DNA of 64,000 bases from Streptococcus sp. S5 (GTDB taxonomy: Bacteria; Bacillota; Bacilli; Lactobacillales; Streptococcaceae). How positions within the stretch are numbered: position 1 is the stretch's first letter; every line of letters begins with the position of its first letter. Under the pieces are notes generated by a model that was given only the letters and a program-made list of their open reading frames with translations, ran no database searches and had not been told where the DNA came from. Location of the stretch: NCBI RefSeq assembly GCF_034134805.1, contig NZ_CP139419.1, positions 1,488,001 through 1,552,000 of the forward strand, in the 5' to 3' direction. The position numbers and the translations under genes are program-made. Shown here piece after piece: positions 11,303 through 19,663 of this stretch.

Positions 11303-11566
11303 TTAAGCCAATCCTTCTTTAGTCATTGTTTCTGAGATAGCTGCGATAGCATCATCAGCGTCAGCACCTTCTGCAGAGATTACAACGTCTGCTCCTTGAC
11401 CAACACCAAGGCTCATAACACCCATGATTGATTTCAAGTTAACTGATTTACCTTTGTATTCAAGAGTAATATCTGAAGCAAATTTGCTAGCAGTTTGAAC
11501 CAACAAAGTTGCTGGACGTGCGTGGATACCTGTTTCTGCCACGATGTGGAAATCTTTAGAAGCCAT
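11303..11566 (-). CDS. ptsH: Phosphocarrier protein HPr
   Basis: The 87-residue HPr carries phosphate from enzyme I to the EIIA domains. His15 ([10 protein letters not shown]) is the catalytic phosphorylation site. Ser46 ([11 protein letters not shown]) is the site of HPr kinase, whose product HPr-Ser-P is the CcpA corepressor in Firmicutes. This links it to the cre sites seen at glg, nagB and arc in this window. An AGGAGAG ribosome-binding site precedes the ATG. Confidence 0.98.
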   Translation of the reverse strand: MASKDFHIVAETGIHARPATLLVQTASKFASDITLEYKGKSVNLKSIMGVMSLGVGQGADVVISAEGADADDAIAAISETMTKEGLA

Positions 11567-11629
11567 AGTTTGACTCTCCTTTTTAAAAATAGTTTTTGAG
11601 TTACCTTTTGATAACCCTTACAATTTGGT

Positions 11630-11658
11630 ATTATATCATCTTTTGAAATTTTTTTCAA
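11630..11658 (-). promoter_or_regulatory. ptsHI promoter
   Basis: TTGAAA (11653-11658), a 17-nt spacer and TATAAT (11630-11635) are preceded by the TGA of an extended -10 box. This is one of the strongest promoters in the window, about 60 nt upstream of ptsH. Between here and 11898 I see nothing beyond AT-rich sequence. Confidence 0.8.
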
Positions 11659-11898
11659 GATTTTTATCACTGACTTACAGAAAAAGACTGCGAAAAATCC
11701 CAATTTAGATACATTTTAAGAAGCACCTGAAGAACAGAGAAAATATCTTTTCAATTTTCTACTATATTATAAGTAACATTTTCCTCCGCTTTCAATGAAA
11801 AGAAGCTCTTGAACCACAGGATATTGATTCACCAAAAAATTATAACTAATTAAAGATGCTTTAAAGCCTATTCCTATCCCATTTCTTCGATTTTCAAA

Positions 11899-11914
11899 GC
11901 ACAATATATTGTGC
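11899..11914. promoter_or_regulatory. NrdR box 1
   Basis: GCACAATATATTGTGC is a perfect palindrome matching the NrdR-box pattern (acaCwAtATaTwGtgt). NrdR is the ATP/dATP-responsive repressor of ribonucleotide reductase genes. Confidence 0.82.
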
Positions 11915-11939
11915 TTTGAAAACTCCATTTCATATCTTT

Positions 11940-11955
11940 GCACAATATTTAGTTT
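11940..11955. promoter_or_regulatory. NrdR box 2
   Basis: GCACAATATTTAGTTT repeats the left half of box 1 and degrades on the right. It starts 41 bp after box 1, about four helical turns, and abuts the -35 element. Paired, phased boxes are the usual NrdR operator. Confidence 0.75.
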
Positions 11956-11962
11956 TATTTTG

Positions 11963-11991
11963 TTGACAAGTTGCTGGATTTTGTTTATACT
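11963..11991 (+). promoter_or_regulatory. nrdHEF promoter
   Basis: TTGACA (11963-11968), a 17-nt spacer and TATACT (11986-11991) lie about 40 nt upstream of nrdH. The second NrdR box lies just upstream of the -35, so repression by occlusion is expected. Confidence 0.85.
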
Positions 11992-12030
11992 GTTTACAGA
12001 TTTATATTTCGATAGGAGAACGGAAAAGAA

Positions 12031-12249
12031 ATGGTAACCATTTATTCAAAAAATAATTGTGTTCAATGCAAAATGACCAAGCGATTCCTCGATAGCAATC
12101 ATGTGGAATACCGCGAAATTAACTTAGATGAACAGCCAGAATTTGTAGAGCATGTTAAGAACCTTGGCTTCAATGCTGCTCCAGTAATTCAAACACCGGA
12201 TGAAGTATTTTCTGGTTTTCAACCAGCTAAGTTGAAGAAACTTTCTTAA
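12031..12249 (+). CDS. nrdH: Glutaredoxin-like protein NrdH
   Basis: NrdH is the dedicated thioredoxin-reductase-dependent electron donor of class Ib ribonucleotide reductase. The 72-residue protein has the CVQC redox pair (C10 and C13) and the glutaredoxin-like fold ending in FSGFQPAKL. The ribosome-binding site is AGGAGAAC. It opens the nrd operon and is separated from nrdE by an intrinsic terminator-like hairpin. Confidence 0.95.
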   Translation: MVTIYSKNNCVQCKMTKRFLDSNHVEYREINLDEQPEFVEHVKNLGFNAAPVIQTPDEVFSGFQPAKLKKLS

Positions 12250-12275
12250 TAAACACAGTATTTTGCTTAAATAGG

Positions 12276-12308
12276 GTCTAGCGTTAGCAACCTAACACTA
12301 GACTTTTT
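12276..12308 (+). terminator. Intrinsic terminator/attenuator between nrdH and nrdE
   Basis: GTCTAG-C-GTTAG, loop CAAC, CTAAC-A-CTAGAC form an 11-bp stem with one mismatch followed by TTTTT. It is inside the operon, so partial termination would make nrdH mRNA more abundant than nrdEF mRNA. Confidence 0.75.
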
Positions 12309-12363
12309 ACTTGTAAAGAGAGGACTTCTCCTCTTCATTTTTTTGAACTAGAAAAGGATTATT

Positions 12364-14523
12364 ATGGGATTAAAATCTCTTGAAGATGTGACGTATTTTC
12401 GTCTTAACAATGAAATCAACCGTCCAGTAAACGGCCAAATCATGCTTCATAAAGATAAAGAAGCTTTGGATGCGTTCTTTAAAGAAAATGTTGTACCAAA
12501 TACTAAAGCCTTTGACTCGATTACAGACAAGATTCAGTACCTTCTCGAGCACAATTACATTGAGAGAGCTTTTATCGAGAAATACCGTCCTGAATTTTTA
12601 GAGGAATTGGCCCAATTTATCAAAGACCAAAACTTCCAATTCAAGTCCTTCATGGCAGCCTACAAATTCTATAACCAATACGCTTTGAAAACAAATGATG
12701 GAGAATACTATCTTGAAAGCATGGAAGACCGTGTCTTCTTCAATGCTCTCTATTTTGCAGATGGAAATGAAGCTATCGCGCGAGACATCGCAAACGAAAT
12801 TATCCACCAACGCTACCAACCAGCTACTCCTTCTTTCTTAAATGCTGGTCGTGCCCGCCGTGGAGAATTGGTTTCATGTTTCTTGATCCAAGTAACTGAT
12901 GATATGAACGCGATCGGACGTTCCATCAACTCTGCCCTTCAACTTTCACGTATCGGTGGTGGGGTTGGGATTTCCCTCAGCAACCTTCGTGAAGCTGGAG
13001 CACCAATCAAAGGGTATGAAGGAGCCGCTTCTGGGGTCGTACCTGTTATGAAACTCTTCGAAGATAGCTTCTCTTACTCTAACCAATTGGGACAACGCCA
13101 AGGGGCTGGGGTGGTTTACCTCAATGTCTTTCACCCAGACATCATCGCCTTCCTTTCTACTAAGAAAGAAAATGCTGATGAAAAGGTTCGGGTTAAGACT
13201 CTCTCACTTGGTGTCGTCGTGCCAGATAAGTTCTACGAGTTGGCTCGTAAGAATGAGGAAATGTACCTCTTCAGCCCTTACTCTGTGGAACGTGAATACG
13301 GAGTGCCATTCAACTACATCGACATCACTGAAAAATACGATGAGTTGGTTGCTAATCCAAACATCCGCAAGACAAAAATTAAGGCACGTGATTTGGAAAC
13401 TGAAATTTCTAAATTGCAACAAGAATCTGGCTACCCATATGTAGTCAACATCGATACTGCTAACCGGGCAAACCCTGTTGATGGAAAAATCATCATGAGT
13501 AACTTGTGTTCAGAGATCCTCCAAGTTCAAGAACCAAGCTTGATCAACGATGCCCAAGAATTTGTCCAAATGGGAACAGACGTCTCATGTAACCTTGGTT
13601 CAACCAACGTAGTTAACATGATGACTTCACCTGATTTTGGACGTTCGATTCGTGCCATGGTTCGTGCTTTGACCTTCGTTACAGATAGCTCTCATATCGT
13701 GGCCGTTCCAACTATCGACCACGGAAATAAACTGGCGCATTCGTTTGGACTTGGAGCAATGGGACTTCACAGCTACCTTGCGCAACAATTAATTGAATAC
13801 GGATCACCTGAGTCTGTTGAGTTTACAAGTATCTACTTCATGCTCATGAACTACTGGACTCTCGTAGAATCAAACAACATCGCTCGCGAACGTGGTGTTA
13901 CCTTCCACAACTTCGAAAAATCAGACTATGCCAACGGTACTTACTTTGATAAGTACACGACTGGAGAATTTGTACCAAAATCTGATCGCGTCAAAGAACT
14001 CTTTAAAGATATCTTTATCCCAAGTGCTGAGGATTGGGCAGAACTGCGTGCTAAAGTTCAAGCAGATGGTCTTTACCACCAAAACCGCTTGGCTGTCGCA
14101 CCAAATGGATCTATCAGCTACATTAATGACGTATCTGCTTCTATCCACCCAATTACACAACGGATTGAAGAACGCCAAGAGAAAAAAATCGGTAAGATCT
14201 ACTACCCTGCAGCAGGATTGTCAACGGAAACGATTCCTTACTACACTTCTGCCTACGACATGGATATGCGAAAAGTCATCGATGTCTATGCTGCTGCAAC
14301 TGAGCACGTAGACCAAGGTCTTTCACTGACTCTCTTTATGCGCAGTGATATTCCAAAAGGACTTTACGAATGGAAAACTGAAAACAAACAAACGACACGT
14401 GACTTGTCTATCCTTCGGAACTACGCCTTTAACAAGGGTATCAAGTCTATCTACTACGTCCGTACCTTTACAGATGATGGTGGAGAAGTTGGCGCGAACC
14501 AATGTGAAAGCTGTGTGATTTAA
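12364..14523 (+). CDS. nrdE: Class Ib ribonucleoside-diphosphate reductase, large subunit
   Basis: NrdE reduces ribonucleoside diphosphates to deoxy forms using the radical supplied by NrdF. The 719-residue length is typical of the class Ib alpha subunit, which lacks the long N-terminal ATP cone. Visible motifs include the PATPSFLNAGRARRGELVSC segment with an active-site Cys, NLCSEI, the radical-transfer region near the C-terminus, and the terminal CESCVI pair that NrdH re-reduces. The ribosome-binding site is AAAGGA. Confidence 0.97.
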   Translation: MGLKSLEDVTYFRLNNEINRPVNGQIMLHKDKEALDAFFKENVVPNTKAFDSITDKIQYLLEHNYIERAFIEKYRPEFLEELAQFIKDQNFQFKSFMAAYKFYNQYALKTNDGEYYLESMEDRVFFNALYFADGNEAIARDIANEIIHQRYQPATPSFLNAGRARRGELVSCFLIQVTDDMNAIGRSINSALQLSRIGGGVGISLSNLREAGAPIKGYEGAASGVVPVMKLFEDSFSYSNQLGQRQGAGVVYLNVFHPDIIAFLSTKKENADEKVRVKTLSLGVVVPDKFYELARKNEEMYLFSPYSVEREYGVPFNYIDITEKYDELVANPNIRKTKIKARDLETEISKLQQESGYPYVVNIDTANRANPVDGKIIMSNLCSEILQVQEPSLINDAQEFVQMGTDVSCNLGSTNVVNMMTSPDFGRSIRAMVRALTFVTDSSHIVAVPTIDHGNKLAHSFGLGAMGLHSYLAQQLIEYGSPESVEFTSIYFMLMNYWTLVESNNIARERGVTFHNFEKSDYANGTYFDKYTTGEFVPKSDRVKELFKDIFIPSAEDWAELRAKVQADGLYHQNRLAVAPNGSISYINDVSASIHPITQRIEERQEKKIGKIYYPAAGLSTETIPYYTSAYDMDMRKVIDVYAAATEHVDQGLSLTLFMRSDIPKGLYEWKTENKQTTRDLSILRNYAFNKGIKSIYYVRTFTDDGGEVGANQCESCVI

Positions 14524-14551
14524 GTCGAAATTCACTTACAAGGTAACAATC

Positions 14552-14923
14552 ATGAAAAACCTAATTTTAGAATCTGTTAAAATTATAAAAGAAGTTAAGT
14601 GGGATTATGCTAAAATGGCTCAACTTACAAAATTATGGGGAGGGCCAAAAAAAGCAGCTGCTATACTTATTTCTTTGGGGACTGCTCTAGGTGCAGTAGT
14701 AACTATCAGTTTTCAAAAAGCATATAAACATTTTCTTTCTAAACTTCAAACAATCAAGAATAAAAACACCTCAAACGATGAAATCAATCAACTAATTCAA
14801 CAAAAAACTGATGATTACTTAGTCGAAGTACAAAAAAGAAAAGAAAACAATCAAAGTACAGATGACATTGATGAGGAATATAATAATTCTATACAACGAC
14901 TTTTAGATAGCAAACAAGAATGA
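14552..14923 (+). CDS. Small membrane-associated protein between nrdE and nrdF (NrdK position)
   Basis: This 123-residue protein belongs to no family I can name from the sequence. Residues 1-30 are basic and probably amphipathic, residues about 32-54 form one hydrophobic segment (AAAILISLGTALGAVV), and the rest is a charged, Asn/Gln/Lys-rich, probably coiled tail. It has its own AAGG ribosome-binding site and sits 28 nt after nrdE and 24 nt before nrdF, so it must be co-transcribed. S. sanguinis is reported to have a nrdHEKF operon, and this is the nrdK position; whether it is homologous was not tested. Its codons are more AT-rich than those of its neighbours. Confidence 0.75.
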   Translation: MKNLILESVKIIKEVKWDYAKMAQLTKLWGGPKKAAAILISLGTALGAVVTISFQKAYKHFLSKLQTIKNKNTSNDEINQLIQQKTDDYLVEVQKRKENNQSTDDIDEEYNNSIQRLLDSKQE

Positions 14924-14947
14924 ATAATTCAGAAGGAATTTTATAAA

Positions 14948-15907
14948 ATGGAAACATACTACAAAGCCATTAACTGGAATGCGATCGAAGATGTCATCGA
15001 TAAATCGACCTGGGAAAAACTGACAGAGCAATTCTGGTTGGATACACGTATCCCTTTGTCAAACGACTTGGATGACTGGAGAAAGTTGTCGAATAAAGAA
15101 AAAGACCTAGTTGGTAAAGTCTTTGGGGGATTAACCCTTCTAGATACCATGCAATCTGAAACAGGTGTTCAGGCTCTTCGTGCAGATATTCGTACTCCCC
15201 ACGAAGAAGCTGTTTTTAACAACATCCAATTCATGGAATCTGTCCATGCTAAGTCTTACTCTTCTATCTTTTCTACTTTGAATACCAAGTCAGAAATCGA
15301 AGAGATTTTCGAATGGACCAACACCAATCCTTTCCTTCAAAGGAAGGCAGAAATCATCAACGAAATCTATCTCAATGGGACTCCCCTTGAAAAGAAAGTC
15401 GCCAGCGTTTTCCTTGAGACCTTCCTCTTCTACTCTGGTTTCTTCACACCTCTCTACTATCTTGGAAACAACAAATTGGCCAACGTAGCTGAGATCATCA
15501 AGTTGATCATTCGGGACGAATCAGTTCACGGAACCTATATCGGCTACAAGTTCCAACTTGGATTTAACGAATTACCAGAAGAAGAACAAGAAAAACTCAA
15601 AGAATGGATGTATGACCTGCTCTATACCCTCTATGAAAATGAAGAAGGCTATACAGAGAGCCTCTATGACGGTGTGGGCTGGACAGAGGAAGTCAAGACC
15701 TTCCTTCGCTACAATGCTAATAAAGCCCTCATGAACTTGGGACAAGATCCACTCTTCCCAGACTCAGCGGATGACGTCAACCCAATCGTTATGAACGGAA
15801 TCTCAACCGGTACATCTAACCACGACTTCTTCTCTCAAGTCGGAAATGGTTACCTTCTCGGTGAAGTAGAAGCCATGCAGGATGACGATTACAATTACGG
15901 ACTATAA
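14948..15907 (+). CDS. nrdF: Class Ib ribonucleoside-diphosphate reductase, small subunit
   Basis: NrdF houses the dimetal-tyrosyl radical cofactor. The 319-residue length fits. Metal-ligand motifs are LLDTMQSE, the EEAVFNNIQFMESVH helix with the ExxH ligands next to the radical Tyr (KSYS), and the second pair ETFLFYSGF and RDESVHGTY. NrdI, needed for Mn cofactor assembly, is not in the window. An intrinsic terminator follows directly. Confidence 0.97.
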   Translation: METYYKAINWNAIEDVIDKSTWEKLTEQFWLDTRIPLSNDLDDWRKLSNKEKDLVGKVFGGLTLLDTMQSETGVQALRADIRTPHEEAVFNNIQFMESVHAKSYSSIFSTLNTKSEIEEIFEWTNTNPFLQRKAEIINEIYLNGTPLEKKVASVFLETFLFYSGFFTPLYYLGNNKLANVAEIIKLIIRDESVHGTYIGYKFQLGFNELPEEEQEKLKEWMYDLLYTLYENEEGYTESLYDGVGWTEEVKTFLRYNANKALMNLGQDPLFPDSADDVNPIVMNGISTGTSNHDFFSQVGNGYLLGEVEAMQDDDYNYGL

Positions 15908-15911
15908 GAAG

Positions 15912-15939
15912 AAAAACCTTTCCGTTTGGAAAGGTTTTT
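15912..15939 (+). terminator. Terminator of the nrd operon (left hairpin)
   Basis: AAAAACCTTTCC, loop GTTT, GGAAAGGTTTTT form a 12-bp stem starting 5 nt after the nrdF stop. The same stem is repeated at 16178-16201 on the other side of the structured repeat. Confidence 0.85.
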
Positions 15940-16180
15940 AAATGTAGACAACCTATTGTTTTACATAAAACAGATAGATGATTTTCAAAAAATGACTTTT
16001 ATTTTTTAAAGATTAAAAACTTTCCGCCGTGAGAAAAGTGTCTGAGACATAGTAGTCTCAGACACTCGGAATTCTTGAGACCTTAGTCTCAAGAATTAGT
16101 CATGGAACTTCGTAGAAGTTCGCTGACGTCCGTACTCACCTAAGGAAAGTTTTTCAGAAGACTTTATCTTCAATCTGAAA
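15940..16180 (+). repeat. Structured intergenic repeat, copy A
   Basis: An outer stem (16015-16025 with 16144-16154, AAAAACTTTCC/GGAAAGTTTTT) encloses three hairpins: 16037-16066 (12 bp, loop ATAGTA), 16070-16097 (12 bp, loop CTTA) and 16105-16121 (GAACTTC/GAAGTTC, loop GTA). A linker GCTGACGTCCGTACTCACC follows. A second copy lies at 30385-30645 in the same orientation, with compensatory changes in two hairpins. It encodes no protein. It fills most of the 374-bp gap between convergent nrdF and alaS. I cannot match it to BOX, RUP or SPRITE elements from memory. Confidence 0.85.
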
Positions 16181-16205
16181 CCTTTCCAGACGGAAAGGTT
16201 TTTTT
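16178..16205 (+). terminator. Second terminator hairpin after repeat copy A
   Basis: AAACCTTTCC, loop AGAC, GGAAAGGTTT are followed by TTTT. The stem is the same as that of the nrdF terminator at 15912-15939, but the loop differs. Confidence 0.75.
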
Positions 16206-16242
16206 GTTGCAATCTTTTTCTAATTGGATCTGCTTCTTTTTT

Positions 16243-16275
16243 GAAAAAAGAGGTTGAACAAACATCCAACCTCTT
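16243..16275 (-). terminator. Intrinsic terminator of alaS
   Basis: AAGAGGTTG (16248-16256) and CAACCTCTT (16267-16275) pair and are followed by a T-run on the minus strand, just after the alaS stop. Confidence 0.85.
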
Positions 16276-16281
16276 CGATAA

Positions 16282-18900
16282 TTACAATTTACCTGCTACA
16301 GCATCCAACAATTCTTGGATCTTGGCTTGGTTGCTTCCTCCTGCCATGGCCATGTCTGGTTTACCACCACCACGTCCATCGACGATTGGAGCCAATTCTT
16401 TGATCACATTACCTGCATGCACATCTTTTGTCTTGCTGGCTACAAGGACATTGACCTTGTCACCGATGGCTGCGACAAGAACAAGCACATCAGAGTAATC
16501 TTTTTGTTTCCAGTTATCCGCAAAGGTACGAAGGGCACCTGCATCTGATACAGAAACTTGGCTGGCAATGTAACGGTGTCCGTTTGCTTCTTGAACATTC
16601 TTGAAGACATCACCTGCTGCCGCTGCTGCTGCTTTTTCCTTCAATTCTGCATTTTCTTTTTGCAATTGACGGAGTTGTTCTTGAAGACCTTCCACCTTGT
16701 GAGGGACTTCTTTGAGTTGAGGAGCTTTCAAAGTTGCTGCGACTGCTTTCAGAGCATCTTCTTGTTCACGATAAGCTTCAAAGGCTTCCTTACCAGTCAC
16801 TGCCAAGATACGACGAGTTCCTGATCCGATCCCTTCTTCTTTGACAATCTTGAAGAGACCAATTTCAGAAGTGTTACCTACGTGAGTACCACCACAGAGC
16901 TCAACAGAGTAATCACCAATAGTGACAACACGGACTTCCTTACCGTATTTCTCACCAAAGAGGGCCATGGCTCCCATTTCTTTAGCAGTATCGATATCTG
17001 TTTCAATCGTTTCGACTGCGATCGCTTCCCAAATCTTTTCATTGACTTGTTGTTCAATAGCGCGCAATTCTTCAGGAGTTACGGCTTGGAAGTGAGTGAA
17101 GTCAAAGCGAAGGAATTCTACTTCGTTAAGAGATCCTGCTTGGGTTGCATGGTTACCAAGGATATTGTGAAGAGCCGCATGGAGCAAGTGAGTTGCAGTG
17201 TGGTTCTTCATAACACGATGACGACGATTGGTATCGATCGCCAAGGTGTATTCTTGGTTCAAGGCAAGAGGAGCAAGAACTTCAACAGTATGAAGTGGTT
17301 GTCCATTTGGTGCTTTTTGAACATCTGTCACTGTCGCTACGACGTTTCCTGCAGCATCCAAGATTTGACCATGGTCCGCAACTTGTCCACCCATTTCAGC
17401 GTAGAATGGAGTTTCTGCAAAGATCAATGATGCAGTCCCTTCTGATACAGCCTCTACTTCTGCATTGTCCGCTACGATAGCCACCAACTTAGAAGGCAAT
17501 TGGCTGGCATTGTAGTTGAAGCTACTTTCAACTGTAATGTTTTGAAGGGTTTCATTTTGCATCCCCATAGATCCACCTTTGACAGCCGATGCACGCGCCC
17601 GTTCTTGTTGTTCCTTCATGGCTGCTTCAAAACCTTCACGATCGACTGTCATTCCAGCTTCTTCAGCGATTTCTTCTGTCAATTCTACGGGGAATCCATA
17701 TGTATCATAAAGTTTGAAGACATCTTGACCAGCAATCACTGTTTGACCTTTTGCTTTCAAGTCTTCAACGATAGTTTGGGCAAAGTGTTGTCCGGAGTTC
17801 AAGGTACGAGCAAATGATTCTTCTTCACTCTTGATAATTTTCTCGATGAAGTCTTGTTTTTCAAGTACTTCTGGGTAGTAGCTTTCCATGATCTTCCCAA
17901 CGGTTGGAACCAATTTATACAAGAAGGTTCCTTCAATCCCTAATTTTTGACCATGCATGGAAGCACGACGGAGGAGACGACGAAGAACGTAACCGCGTCC
18001 TTCATTACCTGGAAGAGCCCCATCACCAATCGCAAATGAAAGCGAACGGATGTGGTCAGCAATCACCTTGAAGCTCATGTTATCGCCATCTGGATCATAG
18101 GTTTTACCAGACATCTTTTCAACTTCACGGATGATCGGCATGAAGAGGTCTGTTTCAAAGTTGGTCTTCGCTCCTTGAATAACGGCTACCAAACGTTCCA
18201 AACCAGCGCCCGTATCAATGTTCTTGTGTGGCAATTCCTTGTATTCGCTACGAGGAACAGCAGGGTCTGCGTTAAATTGTGACAAGACAATGTTCCAGAT
18301 TTCGATGTAACGGTCGTTTTCGATATCTTCTGCAAGCAGACGAAGACCGATATTTTCAGGGTCAAAGGCTTCTCCACGGTCAAAGAAGATTTCTGTATCT
18401 GGTCCAGAAGGCCCTGCACCGATTTCCCAGAAGTTGTCTTCGATTGGGATCAAGTGACTTGGATCTACCCCAACAGCGATCCAACGGTTGTATGAATCCT
18501 TGTCGTCAGGGTAATAAGTCATGTAAAGTTTGTCTTTGGGGAAGTCAAACCATTCAGCGCTTGTCAAAAGTTCATAAGCCCACGTAATGGCTTCATCACG
18601 GAAGTAATCTCCGATTGAGAAGTTCCCCAACATTTCAAACATGGTATGGTGACGAGCAGTCTTTCCTACGTTTTCGATATCATTGGTACGGATGGCTTTT
18701 TGAGCATTGGTAATCCGTGGATTTTCAGGTTTGATGGTTCCATCGAAGTATTTCTTAAGAGTGGCAACCCCTGAGTTGATCCACAAAAGGGTTGGATCGT
18801 TTACTGGAACCAAGCTAACAGATGGTTCTACAGAGTGGCCTTTGCTTGCCCAGAAATCAAGCCACATTTGGCGGACTTGTGCACTAGATAATTGTTTCAT
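16282..18900 (-). CDS. alaS: Alanine-tRNA ligase
   Basis: AlaRS charges tRNA-Ala. The 872-residue protein has the class II catalytic N-terminus ([17 protein letters not shown], then [18 protein letters not shown]), the editing domain with [11 protein letters not shown] and the ELCGGTHV zinc site, and the C-terminal DHHA1-type domain with [15 protein letters not shown]. It is the second gene behind the T-box leader, 24 nt after the LOR-family gene. Confidence 0.98.
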   Translation of the reverse strand: MKQLSSAQVRQMWLDFWASKGHSVEPSVSLVPVNDPTLLWINSGVATLKKYFDGTIKPENPRITNAQKAIRTNDIENVGKTARHHTMFEMLGNFSIGDYFRDEAITWAYELLTSAEWFDFPKDKLYMTYYPDDKDSYNRWIAVGVDPSHLIPIEDNFWEIGAGPSGPDTEIFFDRGEAFDPENIGLRLLAEDIENDRYIEIWNIVLSQFNADPAVPRSEYKELPHKNIDTGAGLERLVAVIQGAKTNFETDLFMPIIREVEKMSGKTYDPDGDNMSFKVIADHIRSLSFAIGDGALPGNEGRGYVLRRLLRRASMHGQKLGIEGTFLYKLVPTVGKIMESYYPEVLEKQDFIEKIIKSEEESFARTLNSGQHFAQTIVEDLKAKGQTVIAGQDVFKLYDTYGFPVELTEEIAEEAGMTVDREGFEAAMKEQQERARASAVKGGSMGMQNETLQNITVESSFNYNASQLPSKLVAIVADNAEVEAVSEGTASLIFAETPFYAEMGGQVADHGQILDAAGNVVATVTDVQKAPNGQPLHTVEVLAPLALNQEYTLAIDTNRRHRVMKNHTATHLLHAALHNILGNHATQAGSLNEVEFLRFDFTHFQAVTPEELRAIEQQVNEKIWEAIAVETIETDIDTAKEMGAMALFGEKYGKEVRVVTIGDYSVELCGGTHVGNTSEIGLFKIVKEEGIGSGTRRILAVTGKEAFEAYREQEDALKAVAATLKAPQLKEVPHKVEGLQEQLRQLQKENAELKEKAAAAAAGDVFKNVQEANGHRYIASQVSVSDAGALRTFADNWKQKDYSDVLVLVAAIGDKVNVLVASKTKDVHAGNVIKELAPIVDGRGGGKPDMAMAGGSNQAKIQELLDAVAGKL

Positions 18901-18924
18901 ATTTGTCTCCTAATTTTTCTAAGA

Positions 18925-19410
18925 TTAATTTGCGCTAGCTTCTAACATTTCGACATAATCGATAGCGACACAAAGTGAGATGACTAAATCAGCGTATTCA
19001 TCCTCATACACCGATACTTGGTAGGTAGAGGTTAGATGAAAGAGTTCCTTGCTAATCTCAGCGACGATTTGATCCCGATCATCGAATAATTTGAATTCTA
19101 GGTCCCAGATATTTCCTTGTACCCGAAGTCCCAAATCTTCGATATCGTACTTATCCCTGAAGAGCGTCAGCTTTTTATGGATAAAAAAGCGGTCCCCATC
19201 CTTCAACTCAACCACAAACTTGGGAAGAAAGCTGATTGTTTTTTTAGTAATGTGGCTCACTTCTTGTCCATTCTTATCATAGATGGTAAAAGTCTTGGGA
19301 ATCTTAAGAAAAGATCCCTCAACCTGGTATTCAACATTTCCCAACTCATCTTTGATATCGAACCGCTCGCCACCCAATCGAAATTTTTGTTTCACTTGAT
19401 AGGTTCGCAT
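18925..19410 (-). CDS. LOR/YxjI-family (DUF567) protein
   Basis: The 161-residue protein begins MRTYQVKQKFRLGGERFDIK. The pattern of short beta strands with FDIKDELG, FTIYDKNGQEV and FDDRDQIVAEI matches the LURP-one-related (YxjI/DUF567) fold, whose bacterial role is unknown. I chose the ATG at 19408-19410 because AAAGGAGATC lies just before it. An in-frame ATG at 19503 would run through the T-box RNA and is not credible. The T-box controls it together with alaS. Confidence 0.85.
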   Translation of the reverse strand: MRTYQVKQKFRLGGERFDIKDELGNVEYQVEGSFLKIPKTFTIYDKNGQEVSHITKKTISFLPKFVVELKDGDRFFIHKKLTLFRDKYDIEDLGLRVQGNIWDLEFKLFDDRDQIVAEISKELFHLTSTYQVSVYEDEYADLVISLCVAIDYVEMLEASAN

Positions 19411-19628
19411 CTTTTGATCTCCTTTAAAAAGCTCCAGACAACTGCCCATAAACAAAAGACAAGCCACTAAACGAAGGGCGAAAAACCGCGGTACCACCTT
19501 CATTCAATGAACTTGTCATTCTTCATTTTATATGCAATTGTCTCAGCCGAGTAGCAAAATCATTTCTCTTCCATGGCTCGCACCCCCGCCACTTCTCTGA
19601 TTCCGAGTAACAATGATTTATTCTCAAC
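19411..19628 (-). promoter_or_regulatory. T-box leader, probably tRNA-Ala responsive
   Basis: The minus-strand leader carries the T-box core AGGTGGTACCGCGG (19486-19500). It lies in an antiterminator whose GAAGG/CCUUC arms are 19497-19501 and 19473-19477. A shorter-than-usual 5' stem is closed by AAATCATT/AATGATTT. T-boxes sense uncharged tRNA, and since alaS lies in the operon the specifier should be an Ala codon. GCU (19553-19555) and GCC triplets are visible, but I cannot assign the specifier. I do not see a clear U-rich terminator, so the exact off-state is open. Confidence 0.85.
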
Positions 19629-19634
19629 TATTTC

Positions 19635-19663
19635 ATTATACAAGTTCCAAATGGAACCGTCAA
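19635..19663 (-). promoter_or_regulatory. Promoter of the T-box/LOR/alaS operon
   Basis: TTGACG (19658-19663), a 17-nt spacer and TATAAT (19635-19640) sit on the minus strand. The -35 directly abuts the prsA stop codon. Confidence 0.85.

Noticed and set aside
16882..17430. A 182-residue frame antisense to alaS.
   Set aside because: It is the complementary frame of a highly conserved gene and its Cys/Phe-rich composition is typical of such shadows.
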